Shown here: piece after piece, positions 35,539-43,672 of the stretch
Numbering within the stretch: position 1 is the first letter of the stretch
Layout: each line of letters begins with the position of its first letter
Origin: Erysipelotrichaceae bacterium 7770_A6
Lineage (GTDB): Bacteria > Bacillota_I > Bacilli_A > Erysipelotrichales > Erysipelotrichaceae
Direction of reading: 5' to 3'
Length of the DNA stretch: 48,442 bases
NCBI GenBank assembly: GCA_014610835.1
Contig: QQXM01000019.1
Location: forward strand, 1 to 48,442
Notes under the pieces: model-generated
Seen by the model: the letters and a program-made list of their open reading frames with translations, nothing else
Database searches by the model: none
What the model was told of the DNA's origin: nothing
Made by a program: the position numbers and the translations under genes

Positions 35539-36003
35539 TCATTCTTTACAAACATCGACCCAGGATACGTAATTCGATGCATCTTCTAATTCTTCTAATG
35601 ACATCTTTACTGCACTTTGACTGTTTCCACAAGCTGGATACACTGTCTTGAATTTCTTTAAGCTTTCATCTAAATACACTTCAATCCCTTCATTGATTCC
35701 AAATGGACATACACCACCAGGCGCGTGACCAACAAGTGCTTCTACTTCATCAAATGGAATCATTTTTGCTTTGCTATGAAATGTCTGCTTATATTTGTGA
35801 TTGTCGATTTTTGCATTGCCTTCACATACAATCAATATTACTTTTTCGTGGACAAGCAAAGAAATCGTTTTTGTGATTTCACACGGCTGCACACCTAGAG
35901 CATTTGCTGCTTCTTCTACAGTACCACTGCATTGATCAGGAATCATAATATGAGACGCATATCCTTTTGCTTCAAGATATGCTTTTGCTTTTTCAAATGA
36001 CAT
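35539..36003 (-). CDS. YbaK/EbsC family aminoacyl-tRNA deacylase
   Basis: 154 residues. The YbaK fold motifs are present: TVEEAANALGVQPCEITKTI, CEGNAKIDNHKYKQ and GHAPGGVCPFGIN (substrate pocket). Such proteins hydrolyse misacylated tRNA, typically Cys-tRNA(Pro). GGAGG is well placed before the ATG. It is the first gene of a minus-strand operon with the metalloprotease and MscS genes, and diverges from tRNA-His. Confidence 0.92.
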   Translation of the reverse strand: MSFEKAKAYLEAKGYASHIMIPDQCSGTVEEAANALGVQPCEITKTISLLVHEKVILIVCEGNAKIDNHKYKQTFHSKAKMIPFDEVEALVGHAPGGVCPFGINEGIEVYLDESLKKFKTVYPACGNSQSAVKMSLEELEDASNYVSWVDVCKE

Positions 36004-36062
36004 ACAAAACCTCCACGAAAATAATAGTTATAGTATAGAGCAAAAAAATTTTAAAAAAACTA

Positions 36063-36092
36063 TTGCATTTTTTATTGCACCTATGGCATAAT
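36063..36092 (+). promoter_or_regulatory. tRNA-His promoter
   Basis: TTGCAT (36063-36068), an 18-bp spacer and CATAAT (36087-36092), 13 bp before the tRNA. Confidence 0.55.
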
Positions 36093-36105
36093 AGATAAGC
36101 ACTGT

Positions 36106-36180
36106 GGCGGCTATGGTGAAGTTGGTTAACACACTGGATTGTGGCTCCAGCACTCGTGGGTTCGAGTCCCACTAGTCGCC
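36106..36180 (+). tRNA. tRNA-His (anticodon GTG)
   Basis: 75 nt including the histidine-specific extra G-1, which pairs with C73. The anticodon stem CTGGA/TCCAG encloses TTGTGGC. The T-arm is GTGGGTTCGAGTCCCAC. CCA is not encoded. Confidence 0.96.
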
Positions 36181-36189
36181 CTGAGATAA

Positions 36190-36222
36190 AAAGAAGCTTA
36201 TTAAAAAGGCTTCTTTTTTTAT
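36190..36222. terminator. Terminator after tRNA-His, shared with the convergent SAF gene
   Basis: AAGAAGC-11 nt-GCTTCTT followed by a T-run on the plus strand, and an A-rich flank giving TTTTT on the minus strand. Confidence 0.85.
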
Positions 36223-36884
36223 TTTTTCACAATTGCTTCTAAATCTGTATCATATGCATCAGAAGTCATCACAATCTCAAACACCCCATCTTTCAAAGAA
36301 TTCAAATACAATACATCATCCTGATCCACAGCCAATACAACTGTATGTGGTATACCAGTACTATCTTCACTAGAGATATCTTTTCCAGCAATATCTTCAA
36401 TTGCCAGTATACGCGCATGTTCGATCAAAAGCTTCGTTTCTCCCTCTTTTGTATATAGTACATTCACTCTCATATTCCTGACGCATTTCATTAACATCGC
36501 TGCATCTACTTCACATTGAAAAATTGCCTGATGCTCTTTTAATAAGCTAGATGCAATATCTGGAATGTCTTCAGCATCTATCAGCATAGATCGATAGAAC
36601 AAAGACCCTGCAGGAATCTTTCCTTGAATATCTGTATATTTTCCAATGATATCTTTCTTTTTTATAACAACATTGTGATCAATAAATGACTGCGGATAAC
36701 GCACGTACAACAAATCCTTTTCTTCAATACAGCTTCTAGGCAAAATATCATTTTTCGCAATATATACTTCCTGTAACGATAAAGAAGTATTGATTTTTGA
36801 CTGTATCATCATAAAAATAATCCCACCAATCATACAAATGCAGATGATACACAATATACATTTCAAAATAATTTTTCTCTTCAT
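36219..36884 (-). CDS. SAF domain protein, CpaB/RcpC-like
   Basis: About 221 residues. One N-terminal membrane anchor (ILCIICICMIGGIIFMMI) precedes a SAF domain (VYIAKNDILPRSCIEEKDLLYV, then GKIPAGSLFYRSML). This resembles CpaB/RcpC of Flp-type pilus systems, although no other pilus gene is in the window. The start is unclear: GTG 36899, ATG 36893 and ATG 36884 share the frame and none has a ribosome binding site. I use MKRKIILK. The remainder is beta-rich. Its role as an isolated gene is unknown. Confidence 0.7.
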   Translation of the reverse strand: MKRKIILKCILCIICICMIGGIIFMMIQSKINTSLSLQEVYIAKNDILPRSCIEEKDLLYVRYPQSFIDHNVVIKKKDIIGKYTDIQGKIPAGSLFYRSMLIDAEDIPDIASSLLKEHQAIFQCEVDAAMLMKCVRNMRVNVLYTKEGETKLLIEHARILAIEDIAGKDISSEDSTGIPHTVVLAVDQDDVLYLNSLKDGVFEIVMTSDAYDTDLEAIVKK

Positions 36885-36913
36885 ATAATACATATTCACA
36901 AAATTTCATAACA

Positions 36914-36945
36914 TTCCAAAAAAAAGAGGGAAATTTTCCCTCTTT
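36914..36945 (-). terminator. Terminator of the rnf operon
   Basis: On the minus strand GAGGGAAAATTTCCCTC with flanking A/T pairs, followed by eight T. Confidence 0.9.
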
Positions 36946-36952
36946 TGAATGC

Positions 36953-37240
36953 TTACGCATTTTGAACATGTTCAGCAAGATACTTTTTGATCTGTTCACG
37001 TGCTTCTGGTTTACATGGTTTACAGCCTTCTGGTGTAGCTTCGCCATTGACAAGTTTGTCAGCCATAGCTGCACATCCAGGGTTTCCACAACCACCACAG
37101 TTATATCCAGGAAGCATTGCCAATACATCATCTACTCTAGTATCTGGTTCAACATAGAACTTCTTTGATGCAAAGCCTAATACTGCACCAAGTACAGCAC
37201 CAAGTACAAGCATCAATACGAATGCTTTAACAATTGCCAT
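36953..37240 (-). CDS. rnfB: Minimal RnfB: membrane anchor and one [4Fe-4S] domain
   Basis: 95 residues from MAIVKAFV, whose ATG has GAGG 6 nt upstream. One membrane helix (6-23) is followed by C48-x2-C51-x4-C56-x16-C73, the exact RnfB cluster spacing, and a further C76. Usual RnfB proteins continue with two or more ferredoxin-type clusters; here the gene stops and a terminator follows at once, so the short form is natural, not a window or frameshift effect. In Rnf, RnfB takes electrons from ferredoxin. It is last in the operon and overlaps the small Cys protein gene by 14 bp. Confidence 0.88.
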   Translation of the reverse strand: MAIVKAFVLMLVLGAVLGAVLGFASKKFYVEPDTRVDDVLAMLPGYNCGGCGNPGCAAMADKLVNGEATPEGCKPCKPEAREQIKKYLAEHVQNA

Positions 37241-37427
37241 TTTCTGCCTCTTTCTTCTTTTCATATGTTCCACGCATTGCACAGTCTTTCATTCCACATG
37301 CACTGCAGTCCGGCGTGAGATTTTCACAACCTTCTGGAACAGGAGTTTTTTTATTCAATCTAAGCAAAACAACATTCAACAGGAATAGTCCAGCAGCCAA
37401 TACAACTGCGACTATAATTCTTACCAT
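37227..37427 (-). CDS. Small Cys-rich membrane protein in the rnf operon
   Basis: 66 residues starting MVRIIVAVVL, one nucleotide after the rnfA stop. One membrane helix (3-23) is followed by C34-x6-C41-x2-C44-x4-C49 and a terminal Cys66. The Cx2Cx4C spacing and the PEGC string are shared with the RnfB next door. It therefore looks like an additional cluster-bearing anchor, perhaps an RnfB-derived duplicate. I do not recognise a named family. Operon position suggests an Rnf subunit or assembly factor. Confidence 0.75.
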   Translation of the reverse strand: MVRIIVAVVLAAGLFLLNVVLLRLNKKTPVPEGCENLTPDCSACGMKDCAMRGTYEKKKEAENGNC

Positions 37428-37428
37428 C

Positions 37429-38001
37429 TTATACGAGACCTGCAAGAGCTGAGAAAGCGATTGCCATGATACCAGCTACTACGAAAGCAATTGGATTACC
37501 CTGGAATGACTTTGGAACATTGTTTTGATTTAATCTTTCTCTGATTGTTGCGAAGATGACAAGCATTAACATGAAACCTGCTGGAGTAGCAATGGAGTTA
37601 ACCATTGTTTCAACAAGTGTGTATCCCTTTGTAATGTTATCCTGAGCAACATAGAGAACTGTACAGTTTGTTGTGATTAATGGTAAATAGATACCTAACT
37701 GCTTATAAAGAGCAGGTGAGAATTTCTTTACGAACAATTCTACGAACTGTACGAAAGCTGCAATCAATAGAATGAATGTAATTAACTGCATATATTCCAG
37801 ATTTAATGGAACTAATACGAAGTAATACAAGAAGTAAGACAATACAGATGCACCAAAGATAACGAAGATAACAGCTGCGCCCATACCAATTGCAGAATCA
37901 AGATGTGTAGATACACCCATGAATGGGCACATACCTAAGAACTTAGTTAATACAATGTTGTTGATCAACATTGCGGAAATAAATAACGCTAGAATGTTCA
38001 T
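37429..38001 (-). CDS. rnfA: Rnf complex subunit RnfA
   Basis: 190 residues, six membrane segments. Conserved LINNIVLTKFLGMCPFMGVS near the N-terminus and TTNCTVLYVAQ in the second half contain the two cysteines that form the RnfA/RnfE membrane iron-sulfur site. Starts 2 nt after rnfE. Confidence 0.96.
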   Translation of the reverse strand: MNILALFISAMLINNIVLTKFLGMCPFMGVSTHLDSAIGMGAAVIFVIFGASVLSYFLYYFVLVPLNLEYMQLITFILLIAAFVQFVELFVKKFSPALYKQLGIYLPLITTNCTVLYVAQDNITKGYTLVETMVNSIATPAGFMLMLVIFATIRERLNQNNVPKSFQGNPIAFVVAGIMAIAFSALAGLV

Positions 38002-38003
38002 AC

Positions 38004-38738
38004 TTAAGCTGCCTCCTTAGCTGCCTTTTCTTTAGCAAGCTGTGCTGCTTTTGCCTTTGCTGCGGCAACTTTTGCTGCCTTTTCAGCTGCTGCTTCAGCT
38101 TCAGCAAGTTTGTTCTTGTATAAAGCAATTAATGCAGCTAATACCGCAAATGTGAAGAATGCGCCTGTTTCACCAGTAAACATTGGAATAATGAACTGTT
38201 CAGGAATCAATCTGATTGAGAAAATAACTGCACTTCCAGCAAATGGGTTTGTTAACTCAAGAACACCTGTACCAAGAACCTGTCTAATCAATGACATTAC
38301 AAGTAATGACAATGTGTAAGATAAGCCCATCATCAATCCATCCTTAGCAGAATCTTTGACATTATGGTTACATGCATATGCTTCAGCACGACCAAGAATA
38401 ATACAGTTAACAACAATCAATGACAAGAATGCACCTAATGCTGTATACAGATCTACTGCATATGCATTCAAGAACATCTGTAAGATTGTTACTAATGTCG
38501 CAATAACTACAATGTATACAGGAATATGGATATCATCTGGAGTAATTGGAGCGATTAAGCTGACTACAACGTTACTTAATACCAATACGAAGATAACACC
38601 AGCACCCATACCAAGTGCGTTATTAATAGAAGTTGAAATAGCTAATGTTGAACAGATACCAAGGTATAAACCAAATACTGGGTTATCTGTTAGCATCTTA
38701 GAGAAGAAGCCTTGCTTTTTTGTTTTCTTTTCACTCAT
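38004..38738 (-). CDS. rnfE: Rnf complex subunit RnfE with a long Ala/Lys helical tail
   Basis: 244 residues. Six membrane segments with DNPVFGLYLGICSTLAIS and VNCIILGRAEAYA, homologous to RnfA and carrying the paired cysteines. The last ~40 residues, after LIALYKNKL, are almost only Ala, Lys and Glu and would form a charged helix in the cytoplasm, an uncommon extension. 13 nt after rnfG. Confidence 0.95.
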   Translation of the reverse strand: MSEKKTKKQGFFSKMLTDNPVFGLYLGICSTLAISTSINNALGMGAGVIFVLVLSNVVVSLIAPITPDDIHIPVYIVVIATLVTILQMFLNAYAVDLYTALGAFLSLIVVNCIILGRAEAYACNHNVKDSAKDGLMMGLSYTLSLLVMSLIRQVLGTGVLELTNPFAGSAVIFSIRLIPEQFIIPMFTGETGAFFTFAVLAALIALYKNKLAEAEAAAEKAAKVAAAKAKAAQLAKEKAAKEAA

Positions 38739-38751
38739 GTTTCTCTCCTCC

Positions 38752-39900
38752 TTACTTGCTAGATGCTAAAGCAGCATTGATCATTGTCTTAACTGCTTCA
38801 CTTGTAAATGTAGCGCCACTGAGATCATCGACTTCATCAGCACTAGATACACCTTCTAAGCTAGATGCATCTTCAAACCAGTCGTCACCAACGCCATCAC
38901 CATTATCATCACCCTTGAGGTCTTTAACGGATGCAACCTTGCCATCCTTGACTTCAATTGTTGCTGTTAATTCACCAGCGAATCCTTCTGCCTTGCAGGC
39001 AAAAGTTCCATCGCCATTATCGCTACATGCATTAGCAGTAGCATTTGCAGAATCTAATGCAGCCTGAATCATGCTCTTAACTGCGTTAGATGTAACTGTA
39101 GCACCTGTCATAGCGTCGATTTCATCAGCGCTGGATACACCTTCTAAGCTAGAAGTATCTGTGAACCAGTCATCACCAACACCATCACCATCATCATCGC
39201 CCTTAAGATCCTTAACACTGACAACCTTGCCATCCTTGATTTCGATTGTTGCTGTTAATTCACCTGAGAATCCAGTCACCTTGCATCCAAATGTGCCGTC
39301 ACCATTGTCTGTACATGATGCATCAGACTTCGCACTTGCATTTTCAGCAGCACTTGCAGCTGCATCTGCATCAAAATCGATACCCTGGATTTCGTTATAA
39401 ACACTTTCAGCTTCTGTAACTGCTGCGCTGACAGCCTTAGAAGTTACAGTTGCACCAGAAATAATAGGAACAGCATCTGTTGAAGTTAAACCAATGACCT
39501 GATTTGCATAGTCATCTTTGAATAACTTGTCACCCTTACCAGCAGTTTCAGAGTTTGATAAGCCTTCGTAGCCAACAATGTTTCCATCGTTGTCGAATGC
39601 AATCGCAAACTTGAATCCATCTGAAGAGTATCCAGTGTTATGAAGTGTGAAGACATATCCTTCATCCTTTGCTTCATAAACACCATCAATGAGTTCTGTT
39701 TCATCTGTTTTATACTTGTCTGTTACGTCAGTAAATTCACCATTTGGGAAGAAGTTTTCAAGAGTTGATTGTACTTGTTTTAATGCGTTATCAGCAATGA
39801 CTGGAGCTGTAACGGCATTGACTGCAGATAACAGTAAACCTGCACAAGCACTGACAACACCTAGAAGAACTGTTTTATACATACTTGAATTCTTATCCAT
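38752..39900 (-). CDS. rnfG: Rnf complex subunit RnfG with three FMN-binding domains
   Basis: 382 residues, about twice the usual length. A membrane anchor (about 10-32) is followed by a normal FMN-binding domain with SGAT at 148-151. Two further tandem domains (about 195-287 and 291-382) carry TGAT at 265-268 and SGAT at 361-364. The threonines T151, T268 and T364 are candidate attachment sites for covalent FMN, made by ApbE, whose gene is in the divergent unit. Each extra domain also has a CX9C pair (C196/C206, C292/C302) and an aspartate-rich GDDxGDGVGDDW loop. In Rnf, RnfG passes electrons on the outside face. Confidence 0.95.
   Translation of the reverse strand: MDKNSSMYKTVLLGVVSACAGLLLSAVNAVTAPVIADNALKQVQSTLENFFPNGEFTDVTDKYKTDETELIDGVYEAKDEGYVFTLHNTGYSSDGFKFAIAFDNDGNIVGYEGLSNSETAGKGDKLFKDDYANQVIGLTSTDAVPIISGATVTSKAVSAAVTEAESVYNEIQGIDFDADAAASAAENASAKSDASCTDNGDGTFGCKVTGFSGELTATIEIKDGKVVSVKDLKGDDDGDGVGDDWFTDTSSLEGVSSADEIDAMTGATVTSNAVKSMIQAALDSANATANACSDNGDGTFACKAEGFAGELTATIEVKDGKVASVKDLKGDDNGDGVGDDWFEDASSLEGVSSADEVDDLSGATFTSEAVKTMINAALASSK
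38755..39318 (-). repeat. Tandem duplication inside rnfG
   Basis: The DNA for residues 195-287 (39040-39318) and 291-382 (38755-39030) is repeated with a 96-codon offset. Many blocks are identical at protein level (GELTATIE, DGDGVGDDWF, SSLEGVSSADE), indicating a fairly recent duplication. Confidence 0.85.
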
Positions 39901-39913
39901 GTTGTCTATCTCC

Positions 39914-41056
39914 TTACTCTACATTTACAGTTTCAACGACTGCTGTTTCTTGATTTGCAACGCTAGCACTTTCTGCTTCAGGATTCTTTAAGAAACCACC
40001 AACAAGAAGTGTGATAACTAATACAACCGCAGAAACAATACAAACTTTACGCTGAATTGTTTTTGCATCCTTAATCTGAGAACCATCACATAGCTTATCA
40101 ATTGCTGGAGTAAGCATGTTCATTAACAAGATAGAGAATAAAGCTCCATCTGGTAAAGATGCTTTCCATCTAATCAATAATGTTAAGCAAGCTGCACAAA
40201 TCGCAAATAAAATCTTGCCAGGAATAGATACTGGTGTTGTCACTGGGTCAGTAATCATAAATACGCCACAGAACAATACACCACCAACTAATAAGTTGAA
40301 GATTGCAAATTCAACACCTGCACCATGGATCAAACCTGTAATCAAAGATACAACGAATACAGTTACAAAATATGTAACAGATAATCTTGGATCAATGACT
40401 TTCATATAAATGAGCCAAGCACATAAGATGATCAATAGCAATGCACAGCTGCCACCGATAACAGTTGCATAGTTACCAAGGATCATAGAGCCAAATCCGC
40501 CTAGATCACTGACAACACCAGAAACAACAGTCTGATTGGAAGCCCATCCCTGTGCTGACATTGATGTTAATGGAGTAGCACCGGATAATACTTCACTTGT
40601 AACCTTAGCATCAGCACTTGCACCAAAGCTGTTCATAATCAATGCTTCGCCAAATGCTGCAGGGTTAAAGATATTCTGACCAAATCCACCAAATACAAGC
40701 TTGCCGAATACAATTGCAATCACAGTTGAAACGAAAATTGCATAGTAGCTGACATCAATCTTTGTAATTAATACAATGATCATGCCTGTAACCCAGCCAT
40801 AAGATCTAGAAACATCCTTCATGATATTCTTAGATCCCATAATCTTAAAATAAATAGCTTCTGTTAGTACTGCAGCTACAACTGCACATACACCCATCAA
40901 AATCACTCTTAAACCATATGCAAATGAGAATCTCATTCCATACCATGCTGCTGAGAATACAAATACACAAAGAAGTGCAATTGTAAGAACATGCATAATA
41001 TGTGTTGTAGATTGTTCATTACGATAGTTTGGAGAAGGTTTAAATGTAAACTTCAT
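39914..41056 (-). CDS. rnfD: Rnf complex subunit RnfD
   Basis: 380 residues, about nine membrane segments. The flavinylation motif SGATPLTS lies near residue 159, where FMN is joined to threonine. FGGFGQNIFNPAAFGEAL is typical. A short extension after the last helix (NPEAESASVANQETAVVETV) is charged. Starts 2 nt after rnfC. Confidence 0.96.
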   Translation of the reverse strand: MKFTFKPSPNYRNEQSTTHIMHVLTIALLCVFVFSAAWYGMRFSFAYGLRVILMGVCAVVAAVLTEAIYFKIMGSKNIMKDVSRSYGWVTGMIIVLITKIDVSYYAIFVSTVIAIVFGKLVFGGFGQNIFNPAAFGEALIMNSFGASADAKVTSEVLSGATPLTSMSAQGWASNQTVVSGVVSDLGGFGSMILGNYATVIGGSCALLLIILCAWLIYMKVIDPRLSVTYFVTVFVVSLITGLIHGAGVEFAIFNLLVGGVLFCGVFMITDPVTTPVSIPGKILFAICAACLTLLIRWKASLPDGALFSILLMNMLTPAIDKLCDGSQIKDAKTIQRKVCIVSAVVLVITLLVGGFLKNPEAESASVANQETAVVETVNVE

Positions 41057-41058
41057 AC

Positions 41059-42357
41059 TTATTTCTTACCTCCCTGTAATCGAATGAAATTCTTTGCACG
41101 TCTGACATTTTCAGTAACCGCAATCTTAGATGGACAAATATATGTACATAGACCACATTCAATACAATCCATAACATGTAATTTATTCAATGTAGCTTCA
41201 TCTTTGCTCTTACCAGCAGCCGCAATACGAACTGGCTGTAATCCAGATGGACATGTTGTTGTACATCTGCCGCAACGTAAGCAAGCAACTTCATCCTCTT
41301 CCTTATTGATTAATACTGTTAAACCATTATTCTGTGGTGCAATTACAAATGCATCATTTGGAATTGTTCTACCCATCATTGGTCCACCAGCAATCAATAA
41401 TACGTTATCAACACCTTCCTTATATCCACCAACAGCTTCAATAATTTCGTGTGCCTTTGTACCTACTGGAACATATACGTTCTTTGGATCCTTTAAAGCA
41501 TCTCCACTAACAGTTACATACTTATGTGTAATAGGCATGCCATTGTCAATTGCATTACCCAATGCAATTGCTGTAGAAGCATTGTTAAGAATCATACCAG
41601 CTTCAATAGGAAGCATGTTATATCTCTTACCTGTTAGTTCATATACAAGTGTACGTTCCCAGCCCATTGGGTAAATATTTGGAACTGTACGAATTTCAAT
41701 TGGAGTTCCTTCGAATGTCTTCTTAAGATCTTCAATCTGCTTCTTCTTGTCTTCCTTGATTACAATGCAACCCTTCTTAGCCTTAGAAAGCTTAAATAAA
41801 GCCAATGTACCTGTCTTTAGAAGACTTAGGTTTTCTTCAATGTTCTTGTAGTCAGCTGTTAAGTATGGTTCACATTCAACAGCGTTTACCGCAAATAAAT
41901 CAACATTTTCAGGCTTTAAATATTTCACGTACGTAGGGAAGCCTGCGCCGCCTAAGCCGAGCATACCTGCATTCTTAACGAACTCAAGTAGTTCTTCCCA
42001 AGTAGCTTTTTCATAATCGAAAGCTGCAAAAGCTCTAACAGCAGTGTGCTTGTGATCGTTTTGAATCTTCAAATGGTCTGCTTGAGTCATTGAAGATGTC
42101 ATGAATTTTTCTACTGCAGTAACAGTACCTGATACTGGAGAGAAAATTGGCAGAAAGAATCGATCGTTTCTTTCAGCTATTTTTGTGCCGACTTTAACTT
42201 CATCACCAACTTGTACACATGGAGTGCATGGCGCATTACCATTTACAAGTGGAATATAGACATAATCAGGGTCAATGGACTTTAATACTTCTTTATCCAT
42301 TGTCAGATCTTTATGTCCATTTAGGTGATAATGCATCGGACCTGTAAATAATGACAT
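41059..42357 (-). CDS. rnfC: Rnf complex subunit RnfC
   Basis: 432 residues. The N-terminal barrel-like domain is followed by the flavin/NADH region GMLGLGGAGFPTYVKY. Two [4Fe-4S] clusters lie at the end: CLRCGRCTTTCPSG and CIECGLCTYICPSK. RnfC is the NAD(H)-facing subunit. AGGAGGAG precedes the ATG, and it is first in the operon. Confidence 0.97.
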   Translation of the reverse strand: MSLFTGPMHYHLNGHKDLTMDKEVLKSIDPDYVYIPLVNGNAPCTPCVQVGDEVKVGTKIAERNDRFFLPIFSPVSGTVTAVEKFMTSSMTQADHLKIQNDHKHTAVRAFAAFDYEKATWEELLEFVKNAGMLGLGGAGFPTYVKYLKPENVDLFAVNAVECEPYLTADYKNIEENLSLLKTGTLALFKLSKAKKGCIVIKEDKKKQIEDLKKTFEGTPIEIRTVPNIYPMGWERTLVYELTGKRYNMLPIEAGMILNNASTAIALGNAIDNGMPITHKYVTVSGDALKDPKNVYVPVGTKAHEIIEAVGGYKEGVDNVLLIAGGPMMGRTIPNDAFVIAPQNNGLTVLINKEEDEVACLRCGRCTTTCPSGLQPVRIAAAGKSKDEATLNKLHVMDCIECGLCTYICPSKIAVTENVRRAKNFIRLQGGKK

Positions 42358-42388
42358 AGTTGTCGTCTCCTCCTAACAAATCCCTAAT

Positions 42389-42397
42389 ATTCTAGCA
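42389..42397 (-). promoter_or_regulatory. Extended -10 promoter of the rnf operon
   Basis: On the minus strand TGCTAGAAT is an extended -10, 31 bp before the rnfC ATG. No clear -35. The same nine bases occur before apbE. Confidence 0.5.
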
Positions 42398-42402
42398 TCA
42401 TT

Positions 42403-42416
42403 TGCAAACGTTTTCT
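42403..42416. promoter_or_regulatory. Candidate cre site in the rnf promoter
   Basis: TGCAAACGTTTTCT matches 13 of 14 positions of the cre consensus. It covers the spacer to -35 region of the rnf promoter, a position expected to repress when sugar is plentiful. Confidence 0.4.
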
Positions 42417-42516
42417 CGCTTTTTCGCAAAAGTTTGTGAAATTTTAGTGATTTTCAACTTGTGAATGTTTGAACAATTGAATGGAGATTGAACTGTTAGC
42501 GTTTCAGGCATAATCG

Positions 42517-42525
42517 TGCTAGAAT
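42517..42525 (+). promoter_or_regulatory. Extended -10 promoter of apbE, predicted near-leaderless
   Basis: TGCTAGAAT ends 10 nt before the ATG at 42536, leaving a leader of only about 3 nt. There is no ribosome binding site. Confidence 0.5.
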
Positions 42526-42535
42526 AGCGGCTGTT

Positions 42536-43672
42536 ATGAAAAGAAAAATATTAGCGAAAATAGGATTAGCACTCACACTTTGTGCTGGATGTGCTACAAA
42601 ACCGGAATCTTCTAAGAAAGTATCAGATTCCTATGCAAACACTTCTCTAACAGAAGTATTTGACACAATGTATTCATTCAAAGAATACTCTGCAGATCAC
42701 GACTTATGTGTATCTCATTTCAAAGCAAGTGAGAAACTATTACAGAACTATACACAGCTGTTTGATATCTACAACAATTATGATGGCATCAACAATCTAA
42801 AAACAATCAATGACAACGCTGGAAAACAGCCAGTTGAAGTTGATCAGGTCATCATTGATATGTTAAAGATGGTAAAACAGTTCTATGACTACAGTGATGG
42901 AGAATTTGACATCACAATTGGTTCCTTATTAAAAGTATGGCACAACTATCGAGAAGAAGGCATCAAGCTCAATGAAGAAGGAAAACTTGGAAAACTCCCA
43001 GGCAAAGAAGAGCTTGAAGAAGCAAGCAAACATAAAGGATGGGATAAAGTACAGATTGATGAAGAAAACAAAACTGTATTTATTACAGATCCAGATGTTT
43101 CTTTAGATGTTGGCGGTATCGCAAAAGGATATGGTGCAGAACTTGCTGCACAGACGATGATGGATAATGGTATGGAATGCGGCATATTAAATGTCGGAAG
43201 AAACATTCGACTCATCGGCAAGAAGGAAAATGAAAACTGGACAGTTGGCATTACAGATCCAGATGGAGATCCTGAAGGAAAATTTCCAAATGGTCTTGTT
43301 GTACTTTCCTTAAAGGAAGCAAATAGTATTGTTACAAGTGGTGACTATGAACGTTACTACAAGGCAGAAGACGGAAATATATATCCACATATCGTAGATC
43401 CTTCTACAATGTACCCTGCTCGTCTATATCGTTCTGTCACAATTATTACAGAGGATTCTGCCGCAGCAGACTGTCTATCTACAGCGTTATTTACTTTAGA
43501 TATTGATGAAGGAAAGAAACTTCTCGAAACTTACAGTAAAGCATCCGGTAAAAAATGTAATGCAATTTGGATTACAGAAGATGAAAAGACACAAGGACAC
43601 GAAGGAAAGAAAGTTGGAAATTATACTGTCATCTATACAGATGGTATTGAGGAGGACATCCTTTGGAATTAA
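42536..43672 (+). CDS. apbE: FAD:protein FMN transferase (ApbE), lipoprotein
   Basis: 378 residues. A signal peptide ends in the lipobox LCAGC, so it is membrane-anchored outside. ApbE motifs: DGEFDITIGSLL, DVSLDVGGIAKGYGAELAA, VTSGDYERYY and PHIVDPSTMYPA. Using FAD, it joins FMN to threonine in [S/T]GAT motifs. The adjacent divergent rnf operon encodes the substrates RnfG and RnfD. Its last codons overlap the TTG start of the metal-exporter gene by 10 bp. Confidence 0.96.
   Translation: MKRKILAKIGLALTLCAGCATKPESSKKVSDSYANTSLTEVFDTMYSFKEYSADHDLCVSHFKASEKLLQNYTQLFDIYNNYDGINNLKTINDNAGKQPVEVDQVIIDMLKMVKQFYDYSDGEFDITIGSLLKVWHNYREEGIKLNEEGKLGKLPGKEELEEASKHKGWDKVQIDEENKTVFITDPDVSLDVGGIAKGYGAELAAQTMMDNGMECGILNVGRNIRLIGKKENENWTVGITDPDGDPEGKFPNGLVVLSLKEANSIVTSGDYERYYKAEDGNIYPHIVDPSTMYPARLYRSVTIITEDSAAADCLSTALFTLDIDEGKKLLETYSKASGKKCNAIWITEDEKTQGHEGKKVGNYTVIYTDGIEEDILWN

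Noticed and set aside
38755-39318. Repeated DNA blocks that could suggest a repeat array or CRISPR
   Set aside because: There are only two long copies, in frame, encoding duplicated FMN-binding domains of RnfG.
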